64,000 nt of DNA from Sarcocystis neurona (Eukaryota; Apicomplexa; Conoidasida; Eucoccidiorida; Sarcocystidae), in NCBI GenBank assembly GCA_000727475.1, contig KL647318.1, positions 594,032 through 658,031 of the forward strand. Reading direction: 5' to 3'. Numbering within the stretch: the stretch's first letter is position 1; each line of letters starts with the position of its first letter. Positions 1 to 12,569 of this stretch are shown in pieces. The position numbers and the translations under genes were made by a program. The notes below the pieces were generated by a model. The model had not been told where the DNA came from. It saw only the letters and a program-made list of their open reading frames with translations, and did no database searches.

Positions 1-1669
1 CGATGCGTTTTCTGCGTCTACGGTGTGATTAACAGGACGGGTAACCACGAAAGTGTCAAAAAGTGATCGTGCTTGCATGTCATTCAGCCGTTCCACTTCA
101 AAGGCGTGCTCTGTGTGCAGATCCTACTGCCGCTGGAGGCCCTCGTGTGTCGGTCACACCTGCAGCGTTGTTCAGTGTGACCTGTAGGAGATCGTAGGAC
201 GCCACAGTAGACAAAAACCTGCTCCCACCCTCCGTAGATCAACGCGCCTCACACAGAAAAGTATGCTTCTTACATACTCACAAGTGTGTGGGACAAAAAC
301 GTGCACGCTTGTGGCAAAATATGCGCGGAGCCTACGCCTGTCGAGGTCTCCGTGAAATCCGGGCCTGCGACGTTATTACCCCGTAGTACCGCTACTTCCT
401 TGTCACACAAAAAAAAGCTGCAAAAGAAGTACTTGAACGTCTGCAAGAGTTAAGCGTCCTCCATCAGCTTTCGTACTCGCCCCTGTGGCTGGATTTTTTA
501 TGCTTCTTAACCTTAATCATACGTCAGTGCCGGGACACTAAAATTACCTGTCTGAGGGATGCCTCATCATGCGCTGCACATACGCATATACGACTGTGTT
601 TACGACCGCAGAAACGCCTCCGCAGCGATAGTCTGCAACAACGCACACGTCTGGATTTGCACCCAACGATATGGGAAAGTGTGTGCTTGCGTATTGACTT
701 TGCAAAGAGCACACGTTGAAGAGAGTTTATGTACACCTACGCTGACTTTGAAAAATACTTTCACGAACTTCGAAGCGGGACGCGCAGGTGTATGTGACGG
801 CGGGGAGGCGGTATTTTACCCAGACCAATGCCGGTACGGTGAATGAACAAGCCTTTCGCTGCTGAATAACGTATGACAGAACTTTGCGCTGGAGTAGGCG
901 CAAAAATTTCTGACGTATTTGCACAATGCCGCCTATGGTCCGCGTCTCTGTGTGGGGCGACACAGTAGTTCACTTCAGCATTGTTTTCTGCGCAGCTCAG
1001 AAGCATCGCTCAAATGCAGAAAGTTAGAATGCCCATTTACACGTGTGTACACCGGTGCTCACAGGTACCGGGAGATACGCCTGTGTATTTACAAAACCTC
1101 TCCTGTTTAGACATAATCATAAAGCAAGACAGCTTTAAGGTGTAATGTCACACTTTTCTGATGTGTGCGAAATGAAGGCGAGGCGCACATGCTTACTTCC
1201 TAAGCATATTTTCGAAATAAGGATGGAACACAAAAATCTCTCACGGGTATACGAGACTATTTGCAACCTCAGGTAGACCACCCAGTCTCGCGGAACGCAC
1301 CTTGCACGTTTGACATGTATGAATACAGTTTGCACAAACGTATTTCTACATGTACACCATGTATCTGGCAGCGTGACGCTTCAAGATTTGTCAAAGCGCG
1401 TACACGTCCTTCGGGCACCCAAGCGCTCTGCTTCACATGCATTCCCCTTCAACCAGACATGCACAGTTTATTCTATGCGAGCCGCCAACACCAACGGGAA
1501 AAGCAGTGCTCAGGCAATGTAGTTGCGTCCGCATTGGTCAGAATCATATTTAGAAAGTGTCAGGTAGCCGCCGTTCGTCAATAGGCGTAGACAGTTCATT
1601 TGTGACAGTACTACTCTTCTGCTTGCAGGCACGGCTTGAAAGCCTGTGCTGGGAGGCAGCTGTTACAGT

Positions 1670-2161
1670 CGTGTAGCCTTGTGTGGGTTTAGAGGAGGGG
1701 TGGGTAGTTTCGTCGACAGACGTAAGCACACTACATCGGAAAATTGCAACCTGGACTGGCATCCAGGGCTGCTGCACGAAGAAAAGTTGACGCTCGTTTG
1801 TATTCGGAGGGCACAAAAACAACGGCACCCACCAGGGAAACTGCGTGGCGACGGTCGGCCGAATAGAGCCTTAACGAATCGATTCCAACAGGGGCAAATG
1901 TGCAAAGAAACTGTAGTATACTGCGAACCACAACCGCAGGCAGAAACAAATGCAGGACGTACGGAGGTCAGTTGGACAGGCGTACACTTAATGGCATCCC
2001 CCGCCGTATCTGTATCTAAAGTCAGCGAGCAGCTCGTGACCCCTTTTCGCATACCTGATAGCGAATGTAAAGCTATTGCAATGAGTAAAATTAGGCAAGC
2101 CACTCCAGTTGAACCAGGTCGCGAGTGTTTCGTTCTAAAAACACTAGCAGGGGACGGTTGA
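1670..2161 (+). CDS. Possible coding exon, unknown product
   Basis: An open plus-strand frame of up to about 165 codons ends at a TGA at 2159-2161. Its composition is mixed, charged and not repetitive. A possible acceptor CAG lies just before 1670, and the frame has no ATG near its 5' end, so it would be an internal or last exon. The opposite strand is also open over the same stretch, so strand is uncertain. ORFs of this length are expected a few times by chance in 64 kb. No family recognised. Confidence 0.28.
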   Translation, partial: RVALCGFRGGVGSFVDRRKHTTSENCNLDWHPGLLHEEKLTLVCIRRAQKQRHPPGKLRGDGRPNRALTNRFQQGQMCKETVVYCEPQPQAETNAGRTEVSWTGVHLMASPAVSVSKVSEQLVTPFRIPDSECKAIAMSKIRQATPVEPGRECFVLKTLAGDG

Positions 2162-2714
2162 TGAGTATGCTGGTTCCACTGCGCGGGCACAGGAGTACAT
2201 ACTAAGTGCGGGCACTGAAGCTCCTGAAATGTACCATCGCCTGTACATGTTCAATCGTCGAATCAAAAGCGCCGTAAGACTACCACGGTTACCTTAATGC
2301 ATTCTTCCAGCTGCAGATGCGGTTAGTACGCTGCGTGTGCTACGGCCAAGACACTGGCAAAGATGCTTTACCTCGTGCGCAGGGAGATACTGGTGATAAA
2401 AAATGTGCAGCTAGGTAGCTAGATTCTTCAGCACACTTGGGGTTTTTACGCGCATACACATGCAGCCGCACGTGTTGTTCTTGTCGAACGCAGGTCTTTA
2501 TCTGAATTGGCTTTGTCTACAGATATGTATGCGCAGAATGCCGCTAGGCAGGATAGCTGACGTCCGCGTTACGTGGGACTCTCAGACGCATTAAGGACGA
2601 CTGCTCCGTTCCTACAACGTCAATTCATGATCCACCACGCGATAGAGGTCCCCGCGCAAATGTGGTCCCACGTCTTCAAGACACGCTGTACAGCCTGGGC
2701 GAGCACACTTTCTT

Positions 2715-2921
2715 ATGGCAAACGCAGCCTACTGGAAAAGCATTTTTCAGCATGTTCCCGCGGAAGACACGCATTTGCTCAATTTCATTCAGCACGTGCT
2801 GCTTCTTCGAGTCCTCCTTTGGCAGTGTCCAGACGCTATGTGGCACGAAGGGAGAGGGGGGAGCAGTCGCGGAGCACTTCCACCGGAGAGGTCTTCAGCT
2901 GACACTATGCGTTGGCCATAG
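2715..2921 (+). CDS. Possible small protein, 68 residues
   Basis: This short ATG-initiated frame encodes a Trp-, His- and Leu-rich peptide beginning MANAAYWKSIFQHV, with an amphipathic or hydrophobic stretch around residues 24-38 and a Gly/Ser/Arg-rich end. The amino-acid make-up looks like a real small protein, but two other plus frames are also open here. No family or partner was recognised. It lies about 280 bases beyond the 3' end of the minus-strand membrane-protein gene at 3203-4362, convergent with it. Confidence 0.25.
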   Translation: MANAAYWKSIFQHVPAEDTHLLNFIQHVLLLRVLLWQCPDAMWHEGRGGSSRGALPPERSSADTMRWP

Positions 2922-3202
2922 CGACCACGCTCGTCAGTAACGCTGATCTGCGGAGATACAGCCTTTCGAAACAAATAAAGCATCTACTAATCAGCACTGA
3001 GGACCGCAGCGGAATTCAGCCCGCGCGGTTCTTTCTCCCGGGTCCCCGTGTCTCGGTGTCACACTGGCACCCCCCTTCGCTGGAGGACCAGTCGTCCTCC
3101 GTGTGACAGTTCTGGTTCTTCTCGCGCGCTTCGTTATCCTCCATCTCTTTAGAACTTCATCCGCAGGCTGCCGCTTCCATGCAAACCGCCGCCGCCTCCA
3201 TC

Positions 3203-4362
3203 CTACGCCTTGTTGGGGTTTCCACCCTGTGGGGGAGTTGCAGGATTCCCAGGGCCTGGACCACCCCCACCCTCCGCAGAGCTTTCATGACCCTGACCCT
3301 CCCCAGGTTGCCCTTTCCAATATTTATAGCCACTTGCTAACACTAACAGCCCAGCCAACGCTGCGAACGCCATCACCAGCTGCTTCGTATACCTCTGCAC
3401 GCGACAGAACAGCACGAACAACACGGACGCGAAAACATGGAGCGCGTTTTACCGGCAAGAAGGGAAACGTGTCGTCACGAAATTACCTTGGCCCTTCTGT
3501 GTAGAGTGCACCTAGACTAAAATACTATTGAAAGAGGCGCGCTGCCTGGCATCTCCGGTTACCCGCGCTTACGCGGGGACACCCTGTTTGACACGGGTTT
3601 TTATTATACTTTAAACGTGTGCGCGTGCCATGACCAGGTACGCCAGAAGTGCCCGCATAGCACAGTGTGTCCGCCTTATAAACTAGAGCAAGCAAAAGTG
3701 GTGCAGCACCTTTGCCACCGGAATGCCCCCCCAAGGTTCCCCGCTTTCCAAATGCTAAGTCCAGCACACGTGCACATACTGCTTGCACTGTGTTTGAAGA
3801 GTAGCCGGTGATAGCCACGTTTCTGTGCGAGCTGAATTCATCTGTTGAATGCACCAGACATCTGTTTTGCTCTGTCCGACATGACGAATCGGTGCCTCCG
3901 TGGATAAACATACCGGCGCTATTCTGCACTTTTCCGCACCAGAGCTACACAGCCTTCGATACGTCCACTGCCGTGATAAACGCTGCAGTGTACTGAAACG
4001 GCTTGGCACTTCTGCACTCTTACCTTGTAGAAGGGCCCGGTGTTCTTTCCTGCGCCACTCATAGACCTTCCACGTGCACGGCCACGACCACCGACAGAAT
4101 CGAAACTTTCGGTCAAACCTGTCTCTGCTTCCGTCTCTGCGCTCCTCTCTGCCCACCTTTGTTGAGCATCAGCATATACGACGGCGAAGCATCTCTTGTG
4201 ATTCGCCACTGCTTTCACATCTGCGTGATCTAGTGTAGCTGAGCCCCCATCAGAAGGCGTGCGCAGCATTTCCAAGCGCTCTCCAAGGACCAACAGCACG
4301 AATACGGTAGCGAAAAAAGTGCATCCCCGGCGCATCATGGACACAACTGCGTTTCCCGTCAT
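3203..4362 (-). CDS. Four-exon, Cys-rich single-pass membrane protein
   Basis: My model has exons 4362-4024, 3944-3573, 3516-3487 and 3394-3203 on the minus strand. All three introns (79, 56 and 92 nt) are GT..AG and all junctions are phase 0, giving about 310 residues. The first exon starts at ATG (ATGs also at residues 9 and 10) and carries a hydrophobic signal-like stretch at about residues 14-26. It ends at a strong GTAAGA donor. Exon 2 is Cys-rich (about eight Cys) and ends at GTAAGC. The last exon encodes a transmembrane helix of about 18 residues beginning LVMAFAALAGLLVLASGY, then a short Gly/Pro-rich tail ending in TAG. This suggests a secretory-pathway surface protein. Part of exon 2 loosely recalls coccidian SAG-type surface antigens, but it has a membrane span with a tail rather than a GPI-type end, so I do not assign that family. 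Exon 3 (10 codons) is the least certain. Confidence 0.6.
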
Positions 4363-4569
4363 TATGAAGGACTTACTGTCGAAGACGCTGCAGAATGTCC
4401 GAAATACACCAACCCCCGCCGAAGCACCATAAAGGGGAGTCTGGCAACGCTGAACACTCCGCCAGAAGCGTGTTGTGCCAGCGTCTGCTGCAAGGCACGC
4501 ACACGGGAGATCCTAGGTAGACCTTGAGCAATATCTTACCTTACGTACGTCAAGATGTCCTACCACAAA

Positions 4570-5034
4570 TCAATAACCGTCCACGCGGAACGCGAGGAAA
4601 TGGCGAATAAAAGTGGAGAATAAATGATCTGCACCGTCAGTGCCACGTGTCATCGTGAAGTGACCGACGGACAGAGTGGGGTATGGGGGAGAGGACGTGC
4701 CACCCTCGCCGTGTCTACGCAGGTAGCGAAACGAGGCAATCCACCCACGCCATCCAGTACCACGCACTCCATCTGGCGCATAAGCCGCAGCGGTTCGTCG
4801 TGGTTGTAGCAACGCGAAGAAACTGGGACGGGTCGTTGGTGCTCTCCGCGTGTTGTATTGCTCTTTTGCCCCACGGGGTGGGCTGGCTGGTAACACTATC
4901 GGTCCTTCCTTTCGTGCGTGTTGCCACTTCGTCCAGACGGAAGCAAGCGCTGTGCTGTAGCGCTGGAAGGATAGCGGTCCAGTGGTGGGAATGTCATCAG
5001 ACGCTGACCAGTGGAGTTGCTTTCCGTCACCCAT
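4570..5034 (-). CDS. Possible hypothetical protein, 154 residues
   Basis: An ATG-initiated minus-strand frame of 154 codons (starts MGDGKQLHWS) is rich in Arg, Thr, Ser and aromatic residues. It shows no signal peptide or membrane span. It lies about 210 bases upstream of, and in the same direction as, the 3203-4362 gene, so it could be a separate small gene or chance. Its length is near the longest expected by chance here, and a plus-strand frame overlaps it. No family recognised. Confidence 0.25.
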   Translation of the reverse strand: MGDGKQLHWSASDDIPTTGPLSFQRYSTALASVWTKWQHARKEGPIVLPASPPRGAKEQYNTRRAPTTRPSFFALLQPRRTAAAYAPDGVRGTGWRGWIASFRYLRRHGEGGTSSPPYPTLSVGHFTMTRGTDGADHLFSTFIRHFLAFRVDGY

Positions 5035-5199
5035 GGCATCCCGGTGTTGCTGCTACGTCCAAACGTAGACACTGTCTCCTCCACGGTACACTCGGTCGGT
5101 GCGTAGGCGTACGCGTCAATTCCTAATGGAACCGTTGTGTCCACAAACCAATGTTACATCGAACGCTGAGGCTGCAGAGGTGATTGTGTTGTATGTTCT

Positions 5200-7150
5200 A
5201 CAGGAAGAGATCTACAAGGGAGCGTGGCATATGTATACACACGCACAGAGACACACTGTAATAATGGGTGCTCCAGTACGTCGGAGGCGCAACCTGAGAT
5301 ATCCTAACGCCTGTTCACAATGAAATAAGCATACCTCTAGTGATGTATCAACGTAACCTCTCAGTGTTGGACTTATTTGTGTAAATATATGGTAATTGTA
5401 TCTGTGTATTCCACTACCTATATATACAGATGTACGGCGCTGCGTTCGAAACTGCGATGCGCCTCTAGAAGGGACAGAATTGCAGAATGTCGACAAATGG
5501 ATGACTAGTCGTGAACAAATTCGAGGACGTATCTTGGCGACAAGGAATAAGGTAAGCGTGCACAGCTTCATACGCCTGTCACCATCATGCAGCGAATGAA
5601 TACGTGAACACGCGCAACAAAATTCTAGAGGGTGATACTTCCCGAGGCACAGAGGTAACGCTTCTGAAATAAGTTCGACTCAGTATTTCGACGCATAACC
5701 ACAGAGTAGAACCGCTTGTCATGGCAGTAAATGTGTCTCAGCGCTTTGAAATATAAGTGCACAAATGCTAAGGAATACATGGTCAGGGAGCAGTCGACTT
5801 TTGGCCGCACATATACAAAATATATATGTTTCCTGTGTATTACACCTGCGTCATCATGGCAGCGAGCAGCTGCTCTATGACAAGAATCGACTTACATGTT
5901 TACGTACAAATATGTTTACGTAGCGGACCGCGCGGCTCACCGCTTCTTCGGGTGCAGCAACAGTATTTTTAGTACACTCACGCACAGACCGCTACTACAT
6001 ACATGATAACTACCGGCTTACAACAAAACACTGAGAAAAACTGCATACAACAGGGGACCCCGATTCGCACCATGGGGGACAAACCGTGTACGAATACGCG
6101 CACTCGAGCCGGCTTATATAGATACACCTGTTGGTGCGTAGACATGAATTATTACGACTAAGGTTATGCGGTACCGACGTACACAAAGACGGAAGCGAAC
6201 GCTGCAAGTGCACGTATAAGAGTAAACACTTCGGGCTGCACGCAATGTGGTGTGTAAGCTGCACAAGTATATGTACATGTTGACGACGAATCCTACGCAC
6301 AGATTTAAAGTTTAGGCTGTACGCAAGTGTGCGGGGGACGAAGACGCGTGGCTGTACAACTTAAATGTAAACGGCATCCTCCGCCACATATTATTCGTGG
6401 CGTATATAGGACGGAGAGACACGATTCACGCGTGCGCAAATCTGAAAACTATCGATATACATTCCATCTAAGATTAGCAGTGGATTCGCGTGCATGTCTT
6501 GTGCAGTGCAGACAACAAAGGGAAATTCATCGGTGCTGTAGGCACGCAATGCTACCGCACACATTTGTGTGAGAAAGTGGGTTCATCGTAGCAGGCGCTT
6601 CGTGAAGACCTCCACAATATGCATCTGCAAGCGACGTAGGTTTCTCAACATGTGTATGTGAGCAGTTGTGTATATTCGGCCTAACGGTGCGTCAGGTGTG
6701 CATCTCGAGGCTTCAGTGTGTTATTGATGGCGGTGACAGGTGCTGCCACACTGAGGAAGAAGTTAACTGTACGCATCATGGTCCTGCTTCAAAATAACCT
6801 CGCACTGTTTTGTGTGAGTAGCACGACAATGAAGTGGCGCCAGCCCTCTCAAAGCACGGGCACAAACTCACACGTTTCCGTCTGTGTGTGGTTGTGCAGC
6901 TAGTCATTTCCACGCCCACGCAAATAGCTTGTTACAGAAGGTGGGAACCGCTCTCGCGCGACTGAAGTTTAACACTCATAGCAAGTCCAGTGTTCTCGAA
7001 AAGAGCGCTGTACCTGCCCCCAGGGAGAGGTACACCAACAGCTGACACGCTTACACCTTCACTACTTTGAGATTAGTTCAGGTGTTTCTTTCAGTGGATT
7101 TTTTTCTTTTGCTCAGCACAGTAGCACACGATATCGAACCAACCCAGAGG
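5200..7150. other. Stretch without a convincing gene
   Basis: Only short overlapping frames are present, with no good acceptor/donor pairs. The sequence is rich in tatata, acgtgt and tacgta words, typical of the non-coding parts of this window. Confidence 0.5.
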
Positions 7151-7156
7151 TCCAGG

Positions 7157-7437
7157 TGATATATACCTGCACTTTTGCCCCACTTTCTGCGATTGCAACT
7201 CTAGGAAACAGTAGAGGAAGGGACTCCCGAATTAACGTACCGTATGAGCCGCGGTTCTTCCGCGATACAATCTCTCCATATCAATTTGCAAAACCTGTTT
7301 CAGGCGACAACTCTAACGTGGAGCACACCTTGACTTACTGCTTTGCGCCCAGGTGCAGGTTCCATCCGCAAACTGTTGTTAATGTTGGCTACCGCCATTT
7401 CCGTGCTCTCTTGGAGATGACTAGAATAAGCACGTAA
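7157..7437 (+). CDS. Possible terminal exon, unknown product
   Basis: A possible acceptor (gaggtccag) precedes a frame that stays open to a TAA at 7435-7437. The peptide contains blocks such as VPYEPRFFRDTISPYQF and LTYCFAPRCRF and has balanced composition with three Cys. An alternative donor (AG before GTGCAG near 7353) would make it an internal exon. The upstream exons were not found. The content is compatible with a secreted beta-rich protein, but no family is assigned. Confidence 0.33.
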
Positions 7438-8560
7438 GAATCAAAGAGGGAACTCAATAGATGTGAATGGAGAGTTTGTAGGACTTCGCTCGTTACTGCA
7501 AAGACCCAAGATGAACAAGTAATTAGCCCTTTGCAATTTGATAATGCGGTGCCGTCATTCACCAGACGTCTCCATGGCAGACACGGAGCTACCAGTCACA
7601 AGACGTACACTGGCAGGTATCTGTAGATTTCCCCTTTGACTCTACATATCGCTTCACTCCGTTTCGCCAGCGCGGGCATTCATAAGTTAACCACGCGTCG
7701 ACGACCTCCCCTCAGATCTGTCCATTACTGAGGAAATATTTGGAAAACTAGTGTCCACGAGATGGTTTCAGCCAGAACCGGAAACTGCGCACACGCGGAA
7801 CATCCCCGTAATCGATCTCTCCGTTTTTGTTGAGTTTCAACAGCAGTGGGGTCGTAGTGTGCCATCGTACTAGCATTTTTAGCCCACTCTGTACTTGTGT
7901 CCGTGGGACGCCCCTCATGCCTACACGCGCGCACGGGTAAGGGGTACATTTCTCTCAAATGAAGGCTTAGACCCAATGGTAATCCCCGCGTGTGCTGACG
8001 ACGGTAACTGTGCCGTGCTATTATGCCGATTTTATGGCGTGAATGGACAAAGCGAAGCAGTGAAGCCTCCACATATGTGGAGTGTGCAGTAGACCTTGAG
8101 TTCTTCCAAATATTATGATTTGCGCACTTTATCGTAATGCGAGTATACATCAGCAGTTCACTACGCAGACATGAAACCGCCCCCCTCTAAAACCGTGCCC
8201 CTCCATACCGTCAGAGAACTGTACTACCTTCCTGCGTGTTGCTCACACTCTATCTTCGGTCGCGGTAGAGCCGAGCGTAGACATCTCCCAAGACACGGTC
8301 GAACCGTGCACATCAGGTACATGAACAACCGTGTTTCTTCCAGAATGCCGTACCTGCTAAAGAAGTGGCTGGTGGGTCAGCGCTCAACATAGAGACTACG
8401 AGGAAACGGTCAACGTGTGAGCGGCACGTTCGAAGGAAAACTTACGTCCATCGTTTTTGCACTTCAAAAGGTGCTCACACGATCAGCCGTCCGCCTATGG
8501 AGAGTACGAAAATGCAAACCAGCGCTCGCTAAGGAATAGAAATTTATTGTATCTGTGTCC

Positions 8561-8708
8561 CAGGTCTGTACCGGTAGAGCATCATGTGAGTTCAATGGCC
8601 GGGCTTGGAAACACGAAGCTAGAGACTAAGAAGACGCACAACTGCTCATCACTAAAGTTACCACACACGAGGCCACCAAAGCGAAACAACACCGTGTACC
8701 CTGAGAAG
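8561..8708 (+). CDS. Possible internal exon, unknown product
   Basis: A pyrimidine-rich acceptor (tctgtgtcccag) and a good donor (GAGAAG before GTGAGA) bracket an open frame of about 49 codons, phase 2 at the start and phase 0 at the end. The peptide is Lys-, Thr- and His-rich (for example LETKKTHNCSSLKLP). It may belong to the same unmodelled plus-strand gene as the 7.2-kb exon, but phases do not prove this. Confidence 0.3.
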
Positions 8709-9547
8709 GTGAGAGCACTCACTTACTTAGACGCTGTGGGAACAGTTGTTCTAGGCATGTGGAGCTACACGCGTTTGCCTGTGGAAGCGATCGGCTTCTG
8801 TGGATGGACCAAATCGTAATCAGGCACATTCACCGAAAAAAGGCTCAGCCATGTGGTTAAGCGGATAAATCCATCACATCTCCCCCCCTCCCCAGTGAAT
8901 CGGTTGTGGGGGCAGTGCGTGCACGAATTTTATCGTGCTTGTTGGAGGCCGCTGAAGTCAGTCATTTTCCGTGAGAGCCGCAGGGCTGTGGATACATGGG
9001 GCTGGCGGGAGACTTCCCTACGCATACGCGTATATCCTTCGGCAGCTGCAGCCAATGAAAGATGTGCCGGGAGGGTTCTGAATACACGCGCGCATTTCCC
9101 TCTACAAAAAAGGCGTTGTGAGTGACTTCCTGCGTGTATAAGAATCTATCCGTGCGCACGCTCCTGTGAGACATTTGCTATTGACTTCACTATTCCTAGC
9201 ACTATTCCTTTGAAGACCCCGACCAATTCTGACCAATCCGAATGACCTTGATCCAGCCGTACATAAAAACTCCACGCGAGTCAGGGGTGTGACTCAAATG
9301 CTTGGAACAGTCGACAGCTCCAAGCAACTCGTGCAATAATTTTCATAAGCACCTCATGCTGGATCACCACACATACAGACAAAAGCTTCCTATTTTGCCT
9401 TAGGTCTGAACACAAACCTACAAGATATATTCACATCCTGTTAAATGTAAGAGGCGCGGTGTCTTTGCTCGGAATCTCTGATTTGTGGCCACGACTTCTC
9501 CGGGAGTCGTTTTGTACATGTGTGTTTGTGTAAGTGTTGCACCTTAC

Positions 9548-9739
9548 GCCTTGCCTCAGGTTGTCTGATGCGTACTTTTTTCCAGAAAGGAAAACTTGGT
9601 ACTCCAGTTCCGAAATATGCTGTCGCGGCATCAGCTTCGCTGGCGCCACACGACGCGTCCTGAGTGCTCCACACGTCTCTTGTCCCCTTTCGAAATACAT
9701 TTTCCATGAATACACGCATTTCCACATTTTACCACGCAT
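9548..9739 (-). CDS. Possible first exon, unknown product
   Basis: A minus-strand ATG (MRGKMWKCVYSWKMYF) opens a frame of exactly 64 codons that ends in phase 0 at a GTAAGG donor. Beyond the donor the frame stays open to about 9431. The peptide is basic with several Cys and has no signal peptide. The following exon was not identified. Confidence 0.3.
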
Positions 9740-10335
9740 TACTCAAGAAAACCTTCAGGTAGAGACACACACGATTTGGAGCTCGCACAAAAGCAAACAA
9801 CGATATAAGCCGTGCGCTTGTGTGCCCAATTTTACATGGCACCTTATACCTACTACCGAATATTGCTCATACAGTTGTGCACGCCAACTTTGAATCAAAC
9901 CTACCTGCAAATGCTTTTCATACCTTGACGTCGGTGGCACTTATTCGCCTGCGTAGGCGTCAACCAATTACGACGCATACGTCGAAATGTGTACATATAT
10001 ATAAGTAGAAATTGTAAACGAAAGCACACTCATCTTCTGACGAATATCTGCGCGCGCATTTCCAAGTGAGCAGCAACGTCTCTAGCTTCTCGCAGCGTGA
10101 CGGCAGTCTTTGTTTTAGAACGAGCCCATATTCGTGCCGTCTCCAGTGTCCTTCGTGTCACCCTTTGACCCCAAAGTCAAAGACTGCCAGAATTTCTTTT
10201 GGCAGTCATGATCCACTTGTAAAAAAGCGCCTCCCACAGAAAACCGGGGACTGTTGACTGCTGCTGAGTCATCGGCTTTGCAGCGTAGGTGCTGCACGCA
10301 CACGTCTCTGAACTCGGTTGTTCGGTCCCTCCTCG

Positions 10336-10654
10336 TCATCCGTCTGACCGGTCCACTTTCCTTCTGGCAGCAGCTGTCCATTTGCTAGGTACTTTTTTCA
10401 CAGAGAATGGAGCTTTGACTCCATACCCTTCCACTCTCGTGGCAGCGTCACGCTTCTGCGCCAGCTTCACATGCGCTAACCGCGGCTCCCATTTTGTCGG
10501 TACTGCATCAGCCCTGGAAGAGAGGTCAGCAGCAGCTGGACTACGCGAGCTGCCCGCTTGCTCCGGTGCAGCTGCCACTGCTGCCGCCTCACTAACAGCC
10601 GGCTCGTCAACCGCCAGCTCTGCCAGCTTTTCGTCTATACGCTGGAGGAAGTTG
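10336..10654 (-). CDS. Terminal exon of an unknown Ala/Glu/Lys-rich protein
   Basis: A clear acceptor (ggtgtgtctgcag) on the minus strand is followed by an open frame of about 105 codons to a stop at 10336. The peptide begins NFLQRIDEKLAELAVDEP, continues through an Ala/Ser-rich stretch and ends in a basic segment (KWTAAARRKVDRSDG). Charge alternation suggests a helical, soluble protein. The upstream exon may be the frame around 10717-10911, but the splice phase is not settled. Confidence 0.42.
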
Positions 10655-12113
10655 CTGCAGACACACCAGCCCCACAACACAATGTGGATGTTCCATCGTT
10701 TGTAAAGGTGGCAGAGTCACCCAGTATTGGGTACGCTGTACTGCCACGTGCGGCCACGCACACTACTGTCAAGAACGAACACGCGTGTTCTTACGAAGAA
10801 GCAAGTTGCTGGCCACAGCGTAGAGAGGAGCTGCGTCTTAGCGGGGCAGCTACCCGCATTTTGACTTTGGACGTTGCGGGCAAATAGGAAGACAGCGGAT
10901 ACAGAAGACATGCCTAAGTCTGCCTCGCAGAGTACCTAAGGGTATCCAGTGTAACATGGGAATACACTGGTTGTCTCTACTCCCGTAACTGGCGTCTGCA
11001 TACAAAGGAGCTACCAGAGACTCACTGCGATACCACTTACGCTAAAAAGAAGGATGATATACTCTAGTTACTCGAAAGGAGCACGCCACGAACTCCGGTG
11101 TCTTACGCTGTAAGCTAGTTCTTGTCCGGTTCACCGTAACACACATCACCTACGAGCCAGCTCACGTCAGGTGCAACGACGCTTTGCACAACTTCGGAAA
11201 AAATAATCGTGAAAAGTTCATCCCGAAACAGGAAGCACATACATTTAATTGCACATCAGAGCGAAAGCTTGAACTGAGCCGCAACTGATTTGACACGTCA
11301 GGGGGAGCACTCCATTACTCGCGATATATCTATACTGGCACGTGTGAATAAAGGTGAGAGTCTACATGCATAACCGCGCACGCACTTACGCGGACACGAA
11401 TGTACACTTCGAACGTTTGCACGTTCAGATAGTTCCTCCTGCTCAACAGCCCATCGCTCCACACGGACGCCAGAGGACAACTCTCTCCGAAGAAAGATCG
11501 AATACGTGTTTTGTTGTGGGAAGCTGGTGGAGAACAAACGAGAATGTTACGGCCAGTTAGCAAAGAATCCATATCGATCCCGCTAACGCACCACCGAGAT
11601 GCACAATGAGAAGTTCATTTTGACTTCAATTCCGTCACCCTCACCTGTGCGCGCTGATCAAACACTCAAAGTCTACAACGTAACCTGCGAAGTCCTTCTC
11701 CAGCTGCGCCGTCTGCATTGCGTAGTAAAGACGGACAATAGGAAAACATTAAAAAACTAACATGTATGACATTCCTCATATTCTTCCATCCGTGCACACA
11801 AAAAAATGCGAATGAACACGAACGATTCTCATGCCCGGAAGAAGCGCTCTATTTCCCATCTAAGTTCCCTTCCGCTGTACCGTTTTGCCTTTGGTGACAC
11901 CTGTACAGTTGGTATTCTTTCGCTCGCAGAATAGAAGAAGTCATTCCGGCAGATCGTATCTGTGAAAAGGATTCAGGGCATCAGGTGTGGAACAGAACCA
12001 CGTAAATTTTTAATGCCACGCGTCACCACAGGGTCCTTCTAATGAGTATTCTCTCAAAACTAGGCAAGATTCTGTAACTCGGCAAGTACGTACAGCTGCT
12101 CTGTGTGTGTGTT

Positions 12114-12569
12114 TCATTTTACGTTTACCTCATTAATCACGGAGTGGAGAGCGGCAGCTAACTTTTCTGATGCTTCCGTGTCTGTTTCAGTACAGGGCTG
12201 TTTCACAGTCGTCCTATTTGTTGGTGCACCTGCGTGTCTTTCTTGGAAGTGCTGTCCCCTCTCCACCCCTGCAGAAGCAGCACACGCAGTTGCAGCGGAT
12301 TTCCAAATCCCGGGTGATTCGTGCGCTACCAGTCTTTCATCCGTTATCGTTTCCCCAAGGCTTCTTGAAGAAAAAGCAGGACGATCTCCTTCGACTACTT
12401 CCCCACCAGCCCCATGTGGTGGTAGTGCTTTGCCCGCTTTCCCATTGTTGCGCAGAGGGACTGCGGAGGCCGTATAGTCACCATACAACGCGACACTTTG
12501 GCGCTTGGCTTGGTTCTCCCAGTTCCCTACTCGAGGTATAAATTTGGTCCTGCGTATAGGTTCCTTCAT
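12114..12569 (-). CDS. Hypothetical soluble protein, about 151 residues
   Basis: The minus-strand frame runs from ATG at 12569 (MKEPIRRTKFIPRV) to a stop at 12114. The composition is Glu/Ala/Thr/Gly-rich and hydrophilic, without a signal peptide or membrane span. An alternative reading has it as a last exon starting at about 12584, after an acceptor (cagatgtgcag). A plus-strand frame of 124 codons overlaps it, but its Ser/Cys/Pro-heavy content looks less like protein. No family recognised. Confidence 0.4.
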   Translation of the reverse strand: MKEPIRRTKFIPRVGNWENQAKRQSVALYGDYTASAVPLRNNGKAGKALPPHGAGGEVVEGDRPAFSSRSLGETITDERLVAHESPGIWKSAATACAASAGVERGQHFQERHAGAPTNRTTVKQPCTETDTEASEKLAAALHSVINEVNVK

